Assembly: GCA_002686705.1 (NCBI GenBank)
Contig: NYYH01000059.1
Span: 1 to 12,497, forward strand
From: Bacteroidota bacterium
GTDB taxonomy: Bacteria; Bacteroidota; Bacteroidia; Bacteroidales; F082
Length of the DNA stretch: 12,497 nucleotides
Direction of reading: 5' to 3'
Under the pieces are notes generated by a model. That model saw only the letters and a program-made list of their open reading frames with translations. It was not told the origin of the DNA and did not search any database. Below, in pieces: positions 5,881-12,360 of the stretch (the stretch's first letter is position 1; every line of letters begins with the position of its first letter). Made by a program: the position numbers and the translations under genes.

Positions 5881-7110
5881 TTATAATTTTTTACCTGCCA
5901 TTTGCATTTCGGAATCTATAGGCATTTCTTTACCTTTAAGAAGAATGTGCCAATAAATCCATCTGAATAGTAGTTTACCATAATGGTTCATTCTGGTAAC
6001 TTTAAGTAGTCCAAATGGGCCGACTCCAGGAAAAGGGAATGATCCTGGAAGAGGTTCAGTATCGTAATTGAAATCTATTAAAGTTCCTTTACCATACCCT
6101 GTTTCAATATAGCAATTAGCATGTCCATCAAAACTTGCTGTCAACTCTCTTCCTTCAATAGCGCACATGAGGTTTTCTTCAATAATTTCGGCTGCAAAAT
6201 GGGCAACAGAACCGGCCTTCGAAGTTGGAATATTTGATGCATCACCAATAACAAAAATATTTTTGTAATCAACCTGTTGTAACGTATTTTTGTCAGTTTT
6301 AACAAAGTTCATGTCATCGCCTAAACCACTATTCTCAATGAAATCAGCACCTAGGTTAGTGGGTACAGAAACAAGGCAATCGAAGGGAATTTCAGTGCCA
6401 CCATAATCAATAATTTTCTTGTCATCGTTATCAACTTCCATTATATTGAAGTCGGGGACAATTTTAATGTTTTTTTGTTCAAGCAATTGACCAAGCATTT
6501 TGGTCGCCTTGGGTTTTGTAAAAGCACCTGGCAGTGGAGTAACATAAGTAATATCTACTTTATTACGCATTCCTTTTTTGGTAAAAAATGCATCTGCAAA
6601 AAAAGCAAATTCAAGAGGGGCAACAGGGCATTTATATGGAAGTTCAGTAATATTTATTACAAGTTTACCGCCTTTCCATGTACTAAAATAATTTGCTAAA
6701 GCCAATGCACCTTCAATTGTATAAAAATCAAATACTTCTTTATACCACAGTTTACCTTTAAGCCCTTCAGTCTCTTCGGGGGCTATACGGGTACCAGTAG
6801 AGATTAATAGTTGGTCATATTTCAGAGTCGTTCCATCGTCTAGCATTACCTTGTTATTCTCCGGTTCGATTTTATTTATTGCAGAGAAAATAACATTCAC
6901 GCCAACAGGAAAAAAATTATTCTTAGGCTTAATTACATCACTTTTAGTGTACATGCCAAAAGGTATAAACAAAAAACCTGGTTGGTAATAGTGAGTTTTA
7001 AATTGATCAACAACAGTTATATCCCATTCATTTCGTAGAAGCTTTTTCCGCATTTTATTAGCCATCATTGTACCAGCGGTACCAGCTCCGAGAATTAGTA
7101 ACTTTTTCAT
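5881..7110 (-). CDS. SQR-like FAD-dependent oxidoreductase (sulfide:quinone oxidoreductase family)
   Basis: A 409-residue two-dinucleotide-fold flavoprotein. FAD-binding motifs are GAGTAG (8-13) with the acidic end of strand 2 (TVVDQ, 32-36), LLISTGTR (101-108) and VIGDASNIPTSKAG (287-300). Quinone- and membrane-facing features at the C-terminus are a Pro/Gly-rich stretch (353-367) and an amphipathic tail (KLLFRWIYWHILLKG, 379-393), as in SQRs. Candidate redox cysteines are Cys161 in KCPVAPLEF, the position of a catalytic SQR cysteine, and Cys333 in HANCYIETGYG; Cys245 and Cys316 are also present. Such enzymes oxidise sulfide to sulfane sulfur and reduce quinone. A flavocytochrome-like or NADH-dehydrogenase-type activity cannot be excluded without alignment. 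It is the first gene of the operon, with a leader of about 180 nt and a divergently transcribed Crp/Fnr gene upstream. Confidence 0.86.
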   Translation of the reverse strand: MKKLLILGAGTAGTMMANKMRKKLLRNEWDITVVDQFKTHYYQPGFLFIPFGMYTKSDVIKPKNNFFPVGVNVIFSAINKIEPENNKVMLDDGTTLKYDQLLISTGTRIAPEETEGLKGKLWYKEVFDFYTIEGALALANYFSTWKGGKLVINITELPYKCPVAPLEFAFFADAFFTKKGMRNKVDITYVTPLPGAFTKPKATKMLGQLLEQKNIKIVPDFNIMEVDNDDKKIIDYGGTEIPFDCLVSVPTNLGADFIENSGLGDDMNFVKTDKNTLQQVDYKNIFVIGDASNIPTSKAGSVAHFAAEIIEENLMCAIEGRELTASFDGHANCYIETGYGKGTLIDFNYDTEPLPGSFPFPGVGPFGLLKVTRMNHYGKLLFRWIYWHILLKGKEMPIDSEMQMAGKKL

Positions 7111-7140
7111 TTGTTTAGATTTTTTTATTTAGAATTTTCA

Positions 7141-7225
7141 ATCCCGACAGCAATCGGGGAGAAACTATTCAGGAATTTCTATATATTTGTTTTAATCCTA
7201 AGGTCGCAAAGGATTATGATTAAAA
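7141..7225. other. Two inverted repeats in the SQR leader region
   Basis: CCCGA-CAGCAA-TCGGG (7143-7158) is a short GC-rich hairpin in otherwise AT-rich sequence. About 35 nt further, TTTTAATC (7190-7197) pairs with GATTAAAA (7218-7225), and the alternative AATCCT (7194-7199) pairs with AGGATT (7210-7215). On the minus strand both lie in the probable untranslated leader of the SQR-like gene, ending 31 nt before its ATG. They could affect attenuation or mRNA stability, or be remnants of dispersed palindromes. No known riboswitch is recognised. Confidence 0.35.
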
Positions 7226-7261
7226 TATTTCATGTTTATTGTATTTATTTGGTGTTAATAT

Positions 7262-7305
7262 TTTGTTAAATTGTTAAATTGAATAACTTTGACTATGCAA
7301 AGATA
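7262..7305. promoter_or_regulatory. Candidate Bacteroidota promoter for the Crp/Fnr gene, with a facing -7 element toward the SQR operon
   Basis: On the plus strand TTTG (7262-7265), an 18-nt spacer and TAACTTTG (7284-7291) fit the Bacteroidota promoter TTTG-N19-TAnnTTTG and would start transcription near 7295. On the minus strand TATCTTTG (7305-7298) also fits TAnnTTTG, without a clear -33 element, and would start near 7294 toward the SQR gene. The two -7 elements form the inverted repeat CTTTG-ACTATG-CAAAG. The plus promoter is the better supported; the start positions are inferred. Confidence 0.45.
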
Positions 7306-7338
7306 TATCGATAAAACTACATATATATAAGGCTAGAT

Positions 7339-7352
7339 ATGATATATATCAT
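7339..7352. promoter_or_regulatory. FNR/CRP-like operator
   Basis: ATGATATATATCAT is a perfect 14-nt palindrome, TGAT-N4-ATCA, differing from the FNR consensus TTGAT-N4-ATCAA only at the outermost base of each half. It lies 27 nt before the ATG of the Crp/Fnr regulator and about 230 nt upstream of the SQR-like gene. Binding by the adjacent regulator is inferred; its recognition helix keeps the Glu and Arg that read TGA half-sites. AT-rich context raises the chance of a random palindrome. Confidence 0.55.
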
Positions 7353-7379
7353 TATAAAGGTCAAAAACCGTAATTTAGA

Positions 7380-8075
7380 ATGAAAACAATTAAAGAAATA
7401 GAATCCTGCAATTCTTGCAATAACCGAAAAGATTTATTCGAATCATTGGATGAGGCTGAGTTACAGGCAGTAAACGACACAAGGAAAGAACTTATTTTCA
7501 AGAGAGGAGATGTTATACGTAAGGAGGGGGATCCAATTAATTCATTCCTATATTTGCGTAGTGGTTTAATAAAACTTTACAAAACAGATAAAAAGGGAAA
7601 GGATCATATTTTAAGTATTAGTAAGCCTGGAGACTTAATAAGTTTATTGAGTATTTTCTCAAATTCGGTGTATAAATATTCAATTGCAGCAATTGAAGAA
7701 ACGAAAGTTTGTGATATTGAACTCAGTACTTTTCAAAATGTTATTAGGTCGAACAGTTCATTCACATTACGAATATTGAACGGAATTAGCCGCATTTCTG
7801 ACAATATCATTGAAAATCAATTTGAAATACGCCAAAGGCAGGTAAAAGGAAGGATTGCATATTTTCTAATTTTTTTATCTGATCATATTTACTCTAGCCG
7901 TACCTTTAGATTGCCGGTTACACGTAGAGAAATAGGTGAATTAATATCAATGACAACTGAAAATACTATACGAACATTATCAGAATTTAGACAAGATGGA
8001 ATAATATCAATGGAGGGTAAATCTCTTAAGATACTAGATTATAAACGATTAGAAGGTGTCTCAAATACCGGATAA
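7380..8075 (+). CDS. Crp/Fnr-family transcriptional regulator
   Basis: A 231-residue Crp/Fnr regulator. It has an N-terminal CNSC motif (Cys10, Cys13) before the cyclic-nucleotide-type beta-roll (about 25-125, with FKRGDVIRKEGDPINSFLYL and the GDLISLLSIFS turn), a dimerisation helix (about 128-160) and a C-terminal winged helix (about 175-220). The recognition helix TTENTIRTLSEFRQDG carries Glu194 and Arg198, matching the Glu and Arg that contact G and A in TGA half-sites. Cys111 is the only other cysteine. E. coli FNR uses four cysteines for its iron-sulfur cluster, so with three a canonical cluster is doubtful; the CxxC form is, to my knowledge, common in Bacteroidota relatives. It is divergent from the SQR operon and preceded by an FNR-like palindrome, which suggests control of that operon and of itself in response to redox state, sulfide or oxygen. 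Confidence 0.9.
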   Translation: MKTIKEIESCNSCNNRKDLFESLDEAELQAVNDTRKELIFKRGDVIRKEGDPINSFLYLRSGLIKLYKTDKKGKDHILSISKPGDLISLLSIFSNSVYKYSIAAIEETKVCDIELSTFQNVIRSNSSFTLRILNGISRISDNIIENQFEIRQRQVKGRIAYFLIFLSDHIYSSRTFRLPVTRREIGELISMTTENTIRTLSEFRQDGIISMEGKSLKILDYKRLEGVSNTG

Positions 8076-8092
8076 GAGTTTATGACGTTATT

Positions 8093-8160
8093 AACTACCT
8101 GCTAAAATTAATGTTACCGCTATTTGACTTAGGGTAGTTGAATGATAATTTATCATTTTT
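8093..8160 (+). terminator. Possible terminator after the Crp/Fnr gene
   Basis: ATGATA-ATT-TATCAT (8142-8156) is followed by a T run (8157-8160), a weak AT-only hairpin of terminator form. Just before it AACTACC (8093-8099) can pair with GGTAGTT (8133-8139). Because the core also reads TGATA-N3-TATCA, it could instead be a degenerate operator; spacing differs from the FNR box. The rest of 8076-8272 shows no gene. Confidence 0.35.
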
Positions 8161-8226
8161 GAGTTCTGAAAGAAATGATTTCCATTTTGGTACTAAGCTG
8201 GAAACAAATTCGTTTTATTCAATGTG

Positions 8227-8234
8227 TATATTTG
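8227..8234 (+). promoter_or_regulatory. Candidate -7 element for the glycosyltransferase operon
   Basis: TATATTTG fits the Bacteroidota -7 motif TAnnTTTG and would give a start near 8238, about 35 nt before the ATG at 8273. I see no convincing TTTG -33 element at the right distance, so this is a moderate call only. Confidence 0.35.
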
Positions 8235-8272
8235 AACTTTAAACTATTTTCGCAGAAATTTTTATTGCACGC

Positions 8273-9016
8273 ATGATTGATAAACTGGTAATTATACCAA
8301 CATATAACGAAAAGGAGAATATCGAACGCATTATTCGTAAGGTTTTTAGTCTTGAAAAAGAGTTTAATATTCTTGTTGTAGAAGATAACAGCCCTGACGG
8401 TACTGGCAAAATTGTTAAAAGTTTGATGGAAGAGTTTAACAATAGGTTGTTTATTTTAGAGAGAAAAGGAAAACTAGGGCTTGGAACAGCATACATTAGT
8501 GGTTTTAAATGGGGACTTGATCATGAATACAATTATATTTTTGAGATGGATGCCGATTTTTCGCATAATCCGGAAGATTTAATACGACTTTATAATGCTA
8601 CAAAAGATGATGGAGCTGATGTTGCAATCGGGTCACGTTACATAGAAGGAGTGAATGTTGTTAATTGGCCAATGGGAAGAGTCCTGATGTCTTATTATGC
8701 ATCAATGTATGTTCGTATTGTTACCGGACTAAAAATTATGGATACTACGGCCGGATTTATGTGCTGGACAAGGAAGGTACTGGACACAATAGATTTCGAT
8801 AGTATAAAGTTTGTTGGCTATGCTTTTCAAATTGAAATGAAATATACAGCTTGTAAGCTTGGTTTTAATGTTGTTGAAGTACCTATTATTTTTACCGATC
8901 GTACAGAAGGAACATCTAAAATGAATAAAAGCATCTTTAAAGAAGCAATATTTGGAATACTTGATTTAAGATTTAGAAATATTGTGGGACGTATTAAGCC
9001 TATTAAATCGTTTTAA
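8273..9016 (+). CDS. Polyprenol-phosphate mannosyltransferase (Dpm1-like GT2 glycosyltransferase)
   Basis: A 247-residue GT2 enzyme of the Dpm1 type, which transfers mannose (or a related hexose) from a GDP-sugar to polyprenyl phosphate on the inner face of the membrane, providing lipid-linked sugar donors. Visible motifs: the nucleotide-binding start VIIPTYNEKENI (6-17), VEDNSPDGTG (36-45), GLGTAYISGFKWGL (69-82), the metal-binding DAD in FEMDADFSHNPEDL (90-103), VAIGSRYIEG, TAGFMCWTR and the late VEVPIIFTDRTEGTSKMN. Length is that of the minimal catalytic domain; there is no C-terminal membrane domain of the GtrA/DPM3 fusion type. pyrC follows after 69 nt, an order I regard as typical of Bacteroidota. 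Exact donor sugar is inferred from the family. Confidence 0.92.
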   Translation: MIDKLVIIPTYNEKENIERIIRKVFSLEKEFNILVVEDNSPDGTGKIVKSLMEEFNNRLFILERKGKLGLGTAYISGFKWGLDHEYNYIFEMDADFSHNPEDLIRLYNATKDDGADVAIGSRYIEGVNVVNWPMGRVLMSYYASMYVRIVTGLKIMDTTAGFMCWTRKVLDTIDFDSIKFVGYAFQIEMKYTACKLGFNVVEVPIIFTDRTEGTSKMNKSIFKEAIFGILDLRFRNIVGRIKPIKSF

Positions 9017-9085
9017 GTTTAGGATAGGTCCTTACTAATATTTGAATAGTTCTCTAACAATAACCTGTAACAAAAAACAAATATT

Positions 9086-10435
9086 ATGAGTTCTGTGAAA
9101 AAAGTAATTTCCGGAGCAACAATTGTTAATGAAGGCTTATCTTTTATTGGAGATGTATTTCTAATAGATAATGTTATTGAAAAGATAACCAGTTTCAGTG
9201 ATACTTCTGATTATACAGGCTACGAAATAATTAATGCAGTAGGTCTATACCTATTGCCTGGAGTAATTGACGATCAAGTTCATTTTCGCGATCCAGGTCT
9301 GACATATAAAGGTGATATTTATACAGAGAGTAAAGCTGCAGTTGCTGGTGGTGTTACCAGTTTCATGGATATGCCAAATACAATTCCAAACTGTTTAACT
9401 CAGGAATTACTAGAAGAAAAATACCAACATGCTGCTATCACCTCTTTGGCCAACTATAGCTTCTACATGGGGGCCTCAAACGATAACCTGGAAGAAATTA
9501 TTAAGACAGATCCTCATACGGTTTGCGGAGTAAAAGTTTTTATGGGTTCATCAACCGGAAATATGTTGGTTGATAATGAAAAGACGTTATCAGGAATTTT
9601 TTCTTCAGCACCCACATTAGTAGCAGTGCATTGTGAAGATGAAAATACTATTTTGAAAAACACTGCTTATTATTTTGAGAAGTACGGTGAAGATGCCCCA
9701 ATTAGTATTCATCCAAAAATCCGGTCAGTAGAAGCATGTTATTTGTCATCTGCGAAAGCTGTAGAACTTGCAAAAAGACATGGAACAAGGTTACACGTTC
9801 TACATCTTACAACTGAGAAGGAAATGGGTCTGTTTAATAATGATTTGCCACTTGAGGAGAAAAAAATAACAGCTGAGGTTTGTATTCATCATCTTTGGTT
9901 TTCGGAAAAAGACTATGGTAAGAAAGGCAATTTCATTAAATGGAATCCGTCCATAAAAAGCACCAAAGATAGGGATGCTCTGGTGGAAGCCGTGTTGAGC
10001 AATAAAATAGATATTATTGCCACAGATCATGCACCACATACTCTTGAAGAAAAGGAACGGCCATACTTCAAAGCACCGGCAGGAGGACCAATGGTTCAAC
10101 ATTCATTGTTAGCTATGCTGGAGTTTTATCATCGGGGCAGGTTCACGATTGAAAAAATAGTTGAAATGATGTGTCATCATCCGGCAATATTATTTGGAGT
10201 TGATAAGCGTGGCTATATAAGAGAAGGATACAAAGCTGATCTTGTTTTGGTTGACTTGAATAAAAAATGGACAGTTGCAAAGGAAAACATACTTTACAAA
10301 TGCGGTTGGTCACCGATGGAAGGAGAAATTTTCAATTCAAAAGTTGTTTCTACTTTTGTAAATGGAAATAGAGTTTATAACAATGGTGTTTTTATTGAAA
10401 ACATAAAGGGAAAAAGATTGAAGTTTAACAGATAA
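9086..10435 (+). CDS. pyrC: Dihydroorotase
   Basis: Dihydroorotase cyclises carbamoyl-aspartate to dihydroorotate, the third step of pyrimidine synthesis. The 449-residue protein is of the long class-I amidohydrolase type. Ligand region by region: GVIDDQVHFRDPG (59-71) with His66; Lys150 in GVKVFMGSSTGN, the lysine carboxylated to bridge the metals; His182 in VHCED; His237/His240 in LHVLHLTT; Asp314 in TDHAPHT, the catalytic base. Substrate residues Arg68 and Asn98 (in MPNT) are present. The usual HxH is QVH here: the first metal-binding histidine is Gln64, a substitution I believe is normal for Bacteroidota enzymes. An allantoinase or hydantoinase is the alternative, but the motifs favour dihydroorotase. 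The lipoprotein gene follows after only 10 nt, implying one transcript. Confidence 0.9.
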   Translation: MSSVKKVISGATIVNEGLSFIGDVFLIDNVIEKITSFSDTSDYTGYEIINAVGLYLLPGVIDDQVHFRDPGLTYKGDIYTESKAAVAGGVTSFMDMPNTIPNCLTQELLEEKYQHAAITSLANYSFYMGASNDNLEEIIKTDPHTVCGVKVFMGSSTGNMLVDNEKTLSGIFSSAPTLVAVHCEDENTILKNTAYYFEKYGEDAPISIHPKIRSVEACYLSSAKAVELAKRHGTRLHVLHLTTEKEMGLFNNDLPLEEKKITAEVCIHHLWFSEKDYGKKGNFIKWNPSIKSTKDRDALVEAVLSNKIDIIATDHAPHTLEEKERPYFKAPAGGPMVQHSLLAMLEFYHRGRFTIEKIVEMMCHHPAILFGVDKRGYIREGYKADLVLVDLNKKWTVAKENILYKCGWSPMEGEIFNSKVVSTFVNGNRVYNNGVFIENIKGKRLKFNR

Positions 10436-10445
10436 ATTTAATTCA

Positions 10446-10925
10446 ATGAACAAAGTAGTTTTAGTTTTAATTTCGATTACTATCGGGATATTTTTTACAG
10501 CTTGTAATAATTCAGGTAGAAATCTTGAGGGTACAGAAGTAATCAGCAGTTACGCAAATAATCAGCCACAAATCGAAAGAGATTATAAGATGGTAGACGG
10601 AAAGCGGTTAGCAGTTTACGAAAGAGAATATTATGAGGATGGAAATCTTCTAAAAGAAGGGGCACTAAGTAATAGCGAAAAGCGTGACGGTTTATGGAAA
10701 TCTTATCACAGAGATGGAGTTATATGGAGCGAAGGTGCTTATATTGATGGTATCAGGGAAGGTAAGACAATAACATATTTTGCCAACGGCAATAAATACT
10801 ATGAAGGTCAGTTTGCAAAAGCAAAGAAAGTTGGAGTTTGGAAGTTTTGGACCGAAGATGGTGAATTTGAGAAAGAAATTAACTTCGACACTACTCCCGA
10901 AGCAGGGATTAAGGTTGGTGATTAG
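10446..10925 (+). CDS. YwqK-like/MORN-repeat lipoprotein
   Basis: A 159-residue lipoprotein. The signal peptide ends in a lipobox FFTAC with Cys20 as lipidated residue. From about residue 55 there are tandem MORN/YwqK-type repeats: YYEDGNLLKEGAL, DGLWKSYHRDGVIWSEGAY, EGKTITYFANGNKYYEGQF and VGVWKFWTEDGEFEKEI. Such repeats fold as beta-hairpin ladders; some annotated relatives are called YwqK antitoxins, but nothing here supports a toxin-antitoxin role. It probably faces the periplasm or outer membrane. It is the last gene of the Dpm1-pyrC unit. Its 3' end overlaps the convergent phosphatase-family gene by 17 nt (10909-10925). Function unknown. Confidence 0.8.
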   Translation: MNKVVLVLISITIGIFFTACNNSGRNLEGTEVISSYANNQPQIERDYKMVDGKRLAVYEREYYEDGNLLKEGALSNSEKRDGLWKSYHRDGVIWSEGAYIDGIREGKTITYFANGNKYYEGQFAKAKKVGVWKFWTEDGEFEKEINFDTTPEAGIKVGD

Positions 10926-11943
10926 TTTGAATTCTTACCATTATTGGTAAGTGATCGCTATAGCCACCAAAATAACTTCCGGCCGAAGTTCGTGAGGGAC
11001 GGGCAGGACCTTCTTTGGGTTGATAAAGCATCCAATCCTTTTTAAATACTATCTGATCAGGTGCGTTGATTTTTAGCCCATTTTTCCCTGTAACCATAGA
11101 TGTTGAAACAATTATCTGGTCAAACATATCCCAACTTTTATAATATAGAGATCCTATTCCGTTTTGGAACTCCCTTAGAGATAAATTGTACAGTGATTTT
11201 TTAACAGGTTTATTAGAATTCCCTAATGCTTTCAATACTTTTAGAATGCTAGTATCGGAAGGATTATCATTTAAATCTCCTGCAATTAGTATGTTAGCAA
11301 GTGGTTGTTTGTTTAAAATTGAATCAGTGACTTGTTTGATTGTGCCTGCAATTTGAATGCGAAATGGTTCTGTTTTTTCTTGTCCACCCCATCTTGACAT
11401 CCAGTGGTTGATGAAAATATGTAATGTGTCACTATTAACTATAATTCCTTTCGAATAAAGAATATCTCTTGTTTTATCTTCTGATTCAGGATTGAATTCA
11501 GGAACAATAAATCTCGTAGTAACAGGTTTGAAGATGTCAGGTTTATAGAGCAAAGCTACGTCAATTCCGCGTTCATCGGGACTGTCTTGATGAATTATAC
11601 TATAGCCAGCCTCTACTAGGTTTGTATGATTGATCAAGTCTTTAATAACATGAATATTTTCAACTTCGCAAAGTCCGAATAAAGCAGGAAACCCACTTGT
11701 GTCAATACTTTTCATCACTTTCGACAGATTGTCTAATTTATGATTGTATCTCTCAGTATTCCATGCTACTTTACTGTTGGGCAAATAACTCTCGTCTCTA
11801 ATATTTGGGTCATCAATAGTGTCGAAAAGATTTTCAACATTGTAGAATGCAAAGCTGAATGATTCTGATTTTTTATCTGAGCATGATGCAAGAACCAGAA
11901 CAAAAGTTGATATAATTAAGGTTCCTAGAAAAAACTTTTTCAT
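10909..11943 (-). CDS. Endonuclease/exonuclease/phosphatase-family lipoprotein
   Basis: A 344-residue protein with a lipoprotein signal peptide (VLVLASC, lipidated Cys21), followed directly by an EEP catalytic domain (about 29-337). Active-site residues appear in family order: Asn35 in FYNVENLFD, Glu93 in GLCEVEN, Asp128 in ERGIDVALLY, His180 in FINHWMSRWGG, Asp223 and Asn225 in AGDLNDNPSD, and Asp330-His331 in SDHLPI. All appear intact, so it should be an active metal-dependent phosphodiesterase or phosphatase. Secreted and lipid-anchored Bacteroidota members are often annotated as endonucleases or EEP hydrolases; substrate (nucleic acid, phospholipid or phosphoester) is open. It starts 10 nt after hslR and so is probably co-transcribed with it. 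Its 3' end overlaps the convergent lipoprotein gene; a hairpin at 10934-10951 (CTTACCA-TTAT-TGGTAAG) lies in its coding end. Confidence 0.9.
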   Translation of the reverse strand: MKKFFLGTLIISTFVLVLASCSDKKSESFSFAFYNVENLFDTIDDPNIRDESYLPNSKVAWNTERYNHKLDNLSKVMKSIDTSGFPALFGLCEVENIHVIKDLINHTNLVEAGYSIIHQDSPDERGIDVALLYKPDIFKPVTTRFIVPEFNPESEDKTRDILYSKGIIVNSDTLHIFINHWMSRWGGQEKTEPFRIQIAGTIKQVTDSILNKQPLANILIAGDLNDNPSDTSILKVLKALGNSNKPVKKSLYNLSLREFQNGIGSLYYKSWDMFDQIIVSTSMVTGKNGLKINAPDQIVFKKDWMLYQPKEGPARPSRTSAGSYFGGYSDHLPIMVRIQTNHQP

Positions 11944-11953
11944 AGTACTGGTT

Positions 11954-12328
11954 TTAATAATCTTTAAGTTTGGATATTATCCTTCTTTCCTTTTTTGTTG
12001 GTCTGCCTGTTCCCCTATCACGTTTTTCTTTATTAAGAAGTTTAATCATTTCCTGTTTTTCGTATTCTTCAGGAGATGTTAGATCCTTGAGTAATTCGGG
12101 GACAAGCTTTGCTGAAACTCTATTTTTGACTATCTTAATTACCTGAACCTTTCGCTTAATGCCATGCAGCTGTAATTCAATTATGTCGTCAACTCTCACA
12201 TCACGAGAAGCCTTTGCATTCTGTCCGCCAATCTTAACCTTTCCTCCCTTGCATGCTTCAGACGCCTTCGTCCTTGTTTTGAAAAGACGCACCGCCCACA
12301 ACCAACTATCGATTCTAATAGTTTCCAT
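11954..12328 (-). CDS. hslR: S4-domain RNA-binding protein, Hsp15 family
   Basis: A 124-residue protein with an N-terminal S4 RNA-binding domain (about 3-65): IRIDSWLWAVRLFKTRTKAS, EACKGGKVKIGGQNAKASRDV and VDDIIEL. This is followed by an Hsp15-like extension and a very basic tail (RGTGRPTKKERRIISKLK). Hsp15 binds free 50S subunits still carrying nascent peptidyl-tRNA and takes part in ribosome rescue; length and motif order fit. The start at 12328 is set by METIRIDSWLW. The upstream minus-strand leader is only 32 nt before the 14-nt tandem repeat begins, so its promoter lies in or beyond that repeat. Confidence 0.9.
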   Translation of the reverse strand: METIRIDSWLWAVRLFKTRTKASEACKGGKVKIGGQNAKASRDVRVDDIIELQLHGIKRKVQVIKIVKNRVSAKLVPELLKDLTSPEEYEKQEMIKLLNKEKRDRGTGRPTKKERRIISKLKDY

Positions 12329-12360
12329 ATGTTTAGATATAATGAGTCATGATTTTATTT

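Noticed and set aside
8239..8496. Minus-strand open frame over the start of the glycosyltransferase
   Set aside because: Overlaps well-conserved GT2 motifs on the plus strand and has no recognisable features of its own.
10446..10925. Toxin-antitoxin system because of YwqK-like repeats
   Set aside because: The protein is a lipoprotein with MORN-type repeats and no adjacent toxin-like gene; the name similarity is not evidence of function.
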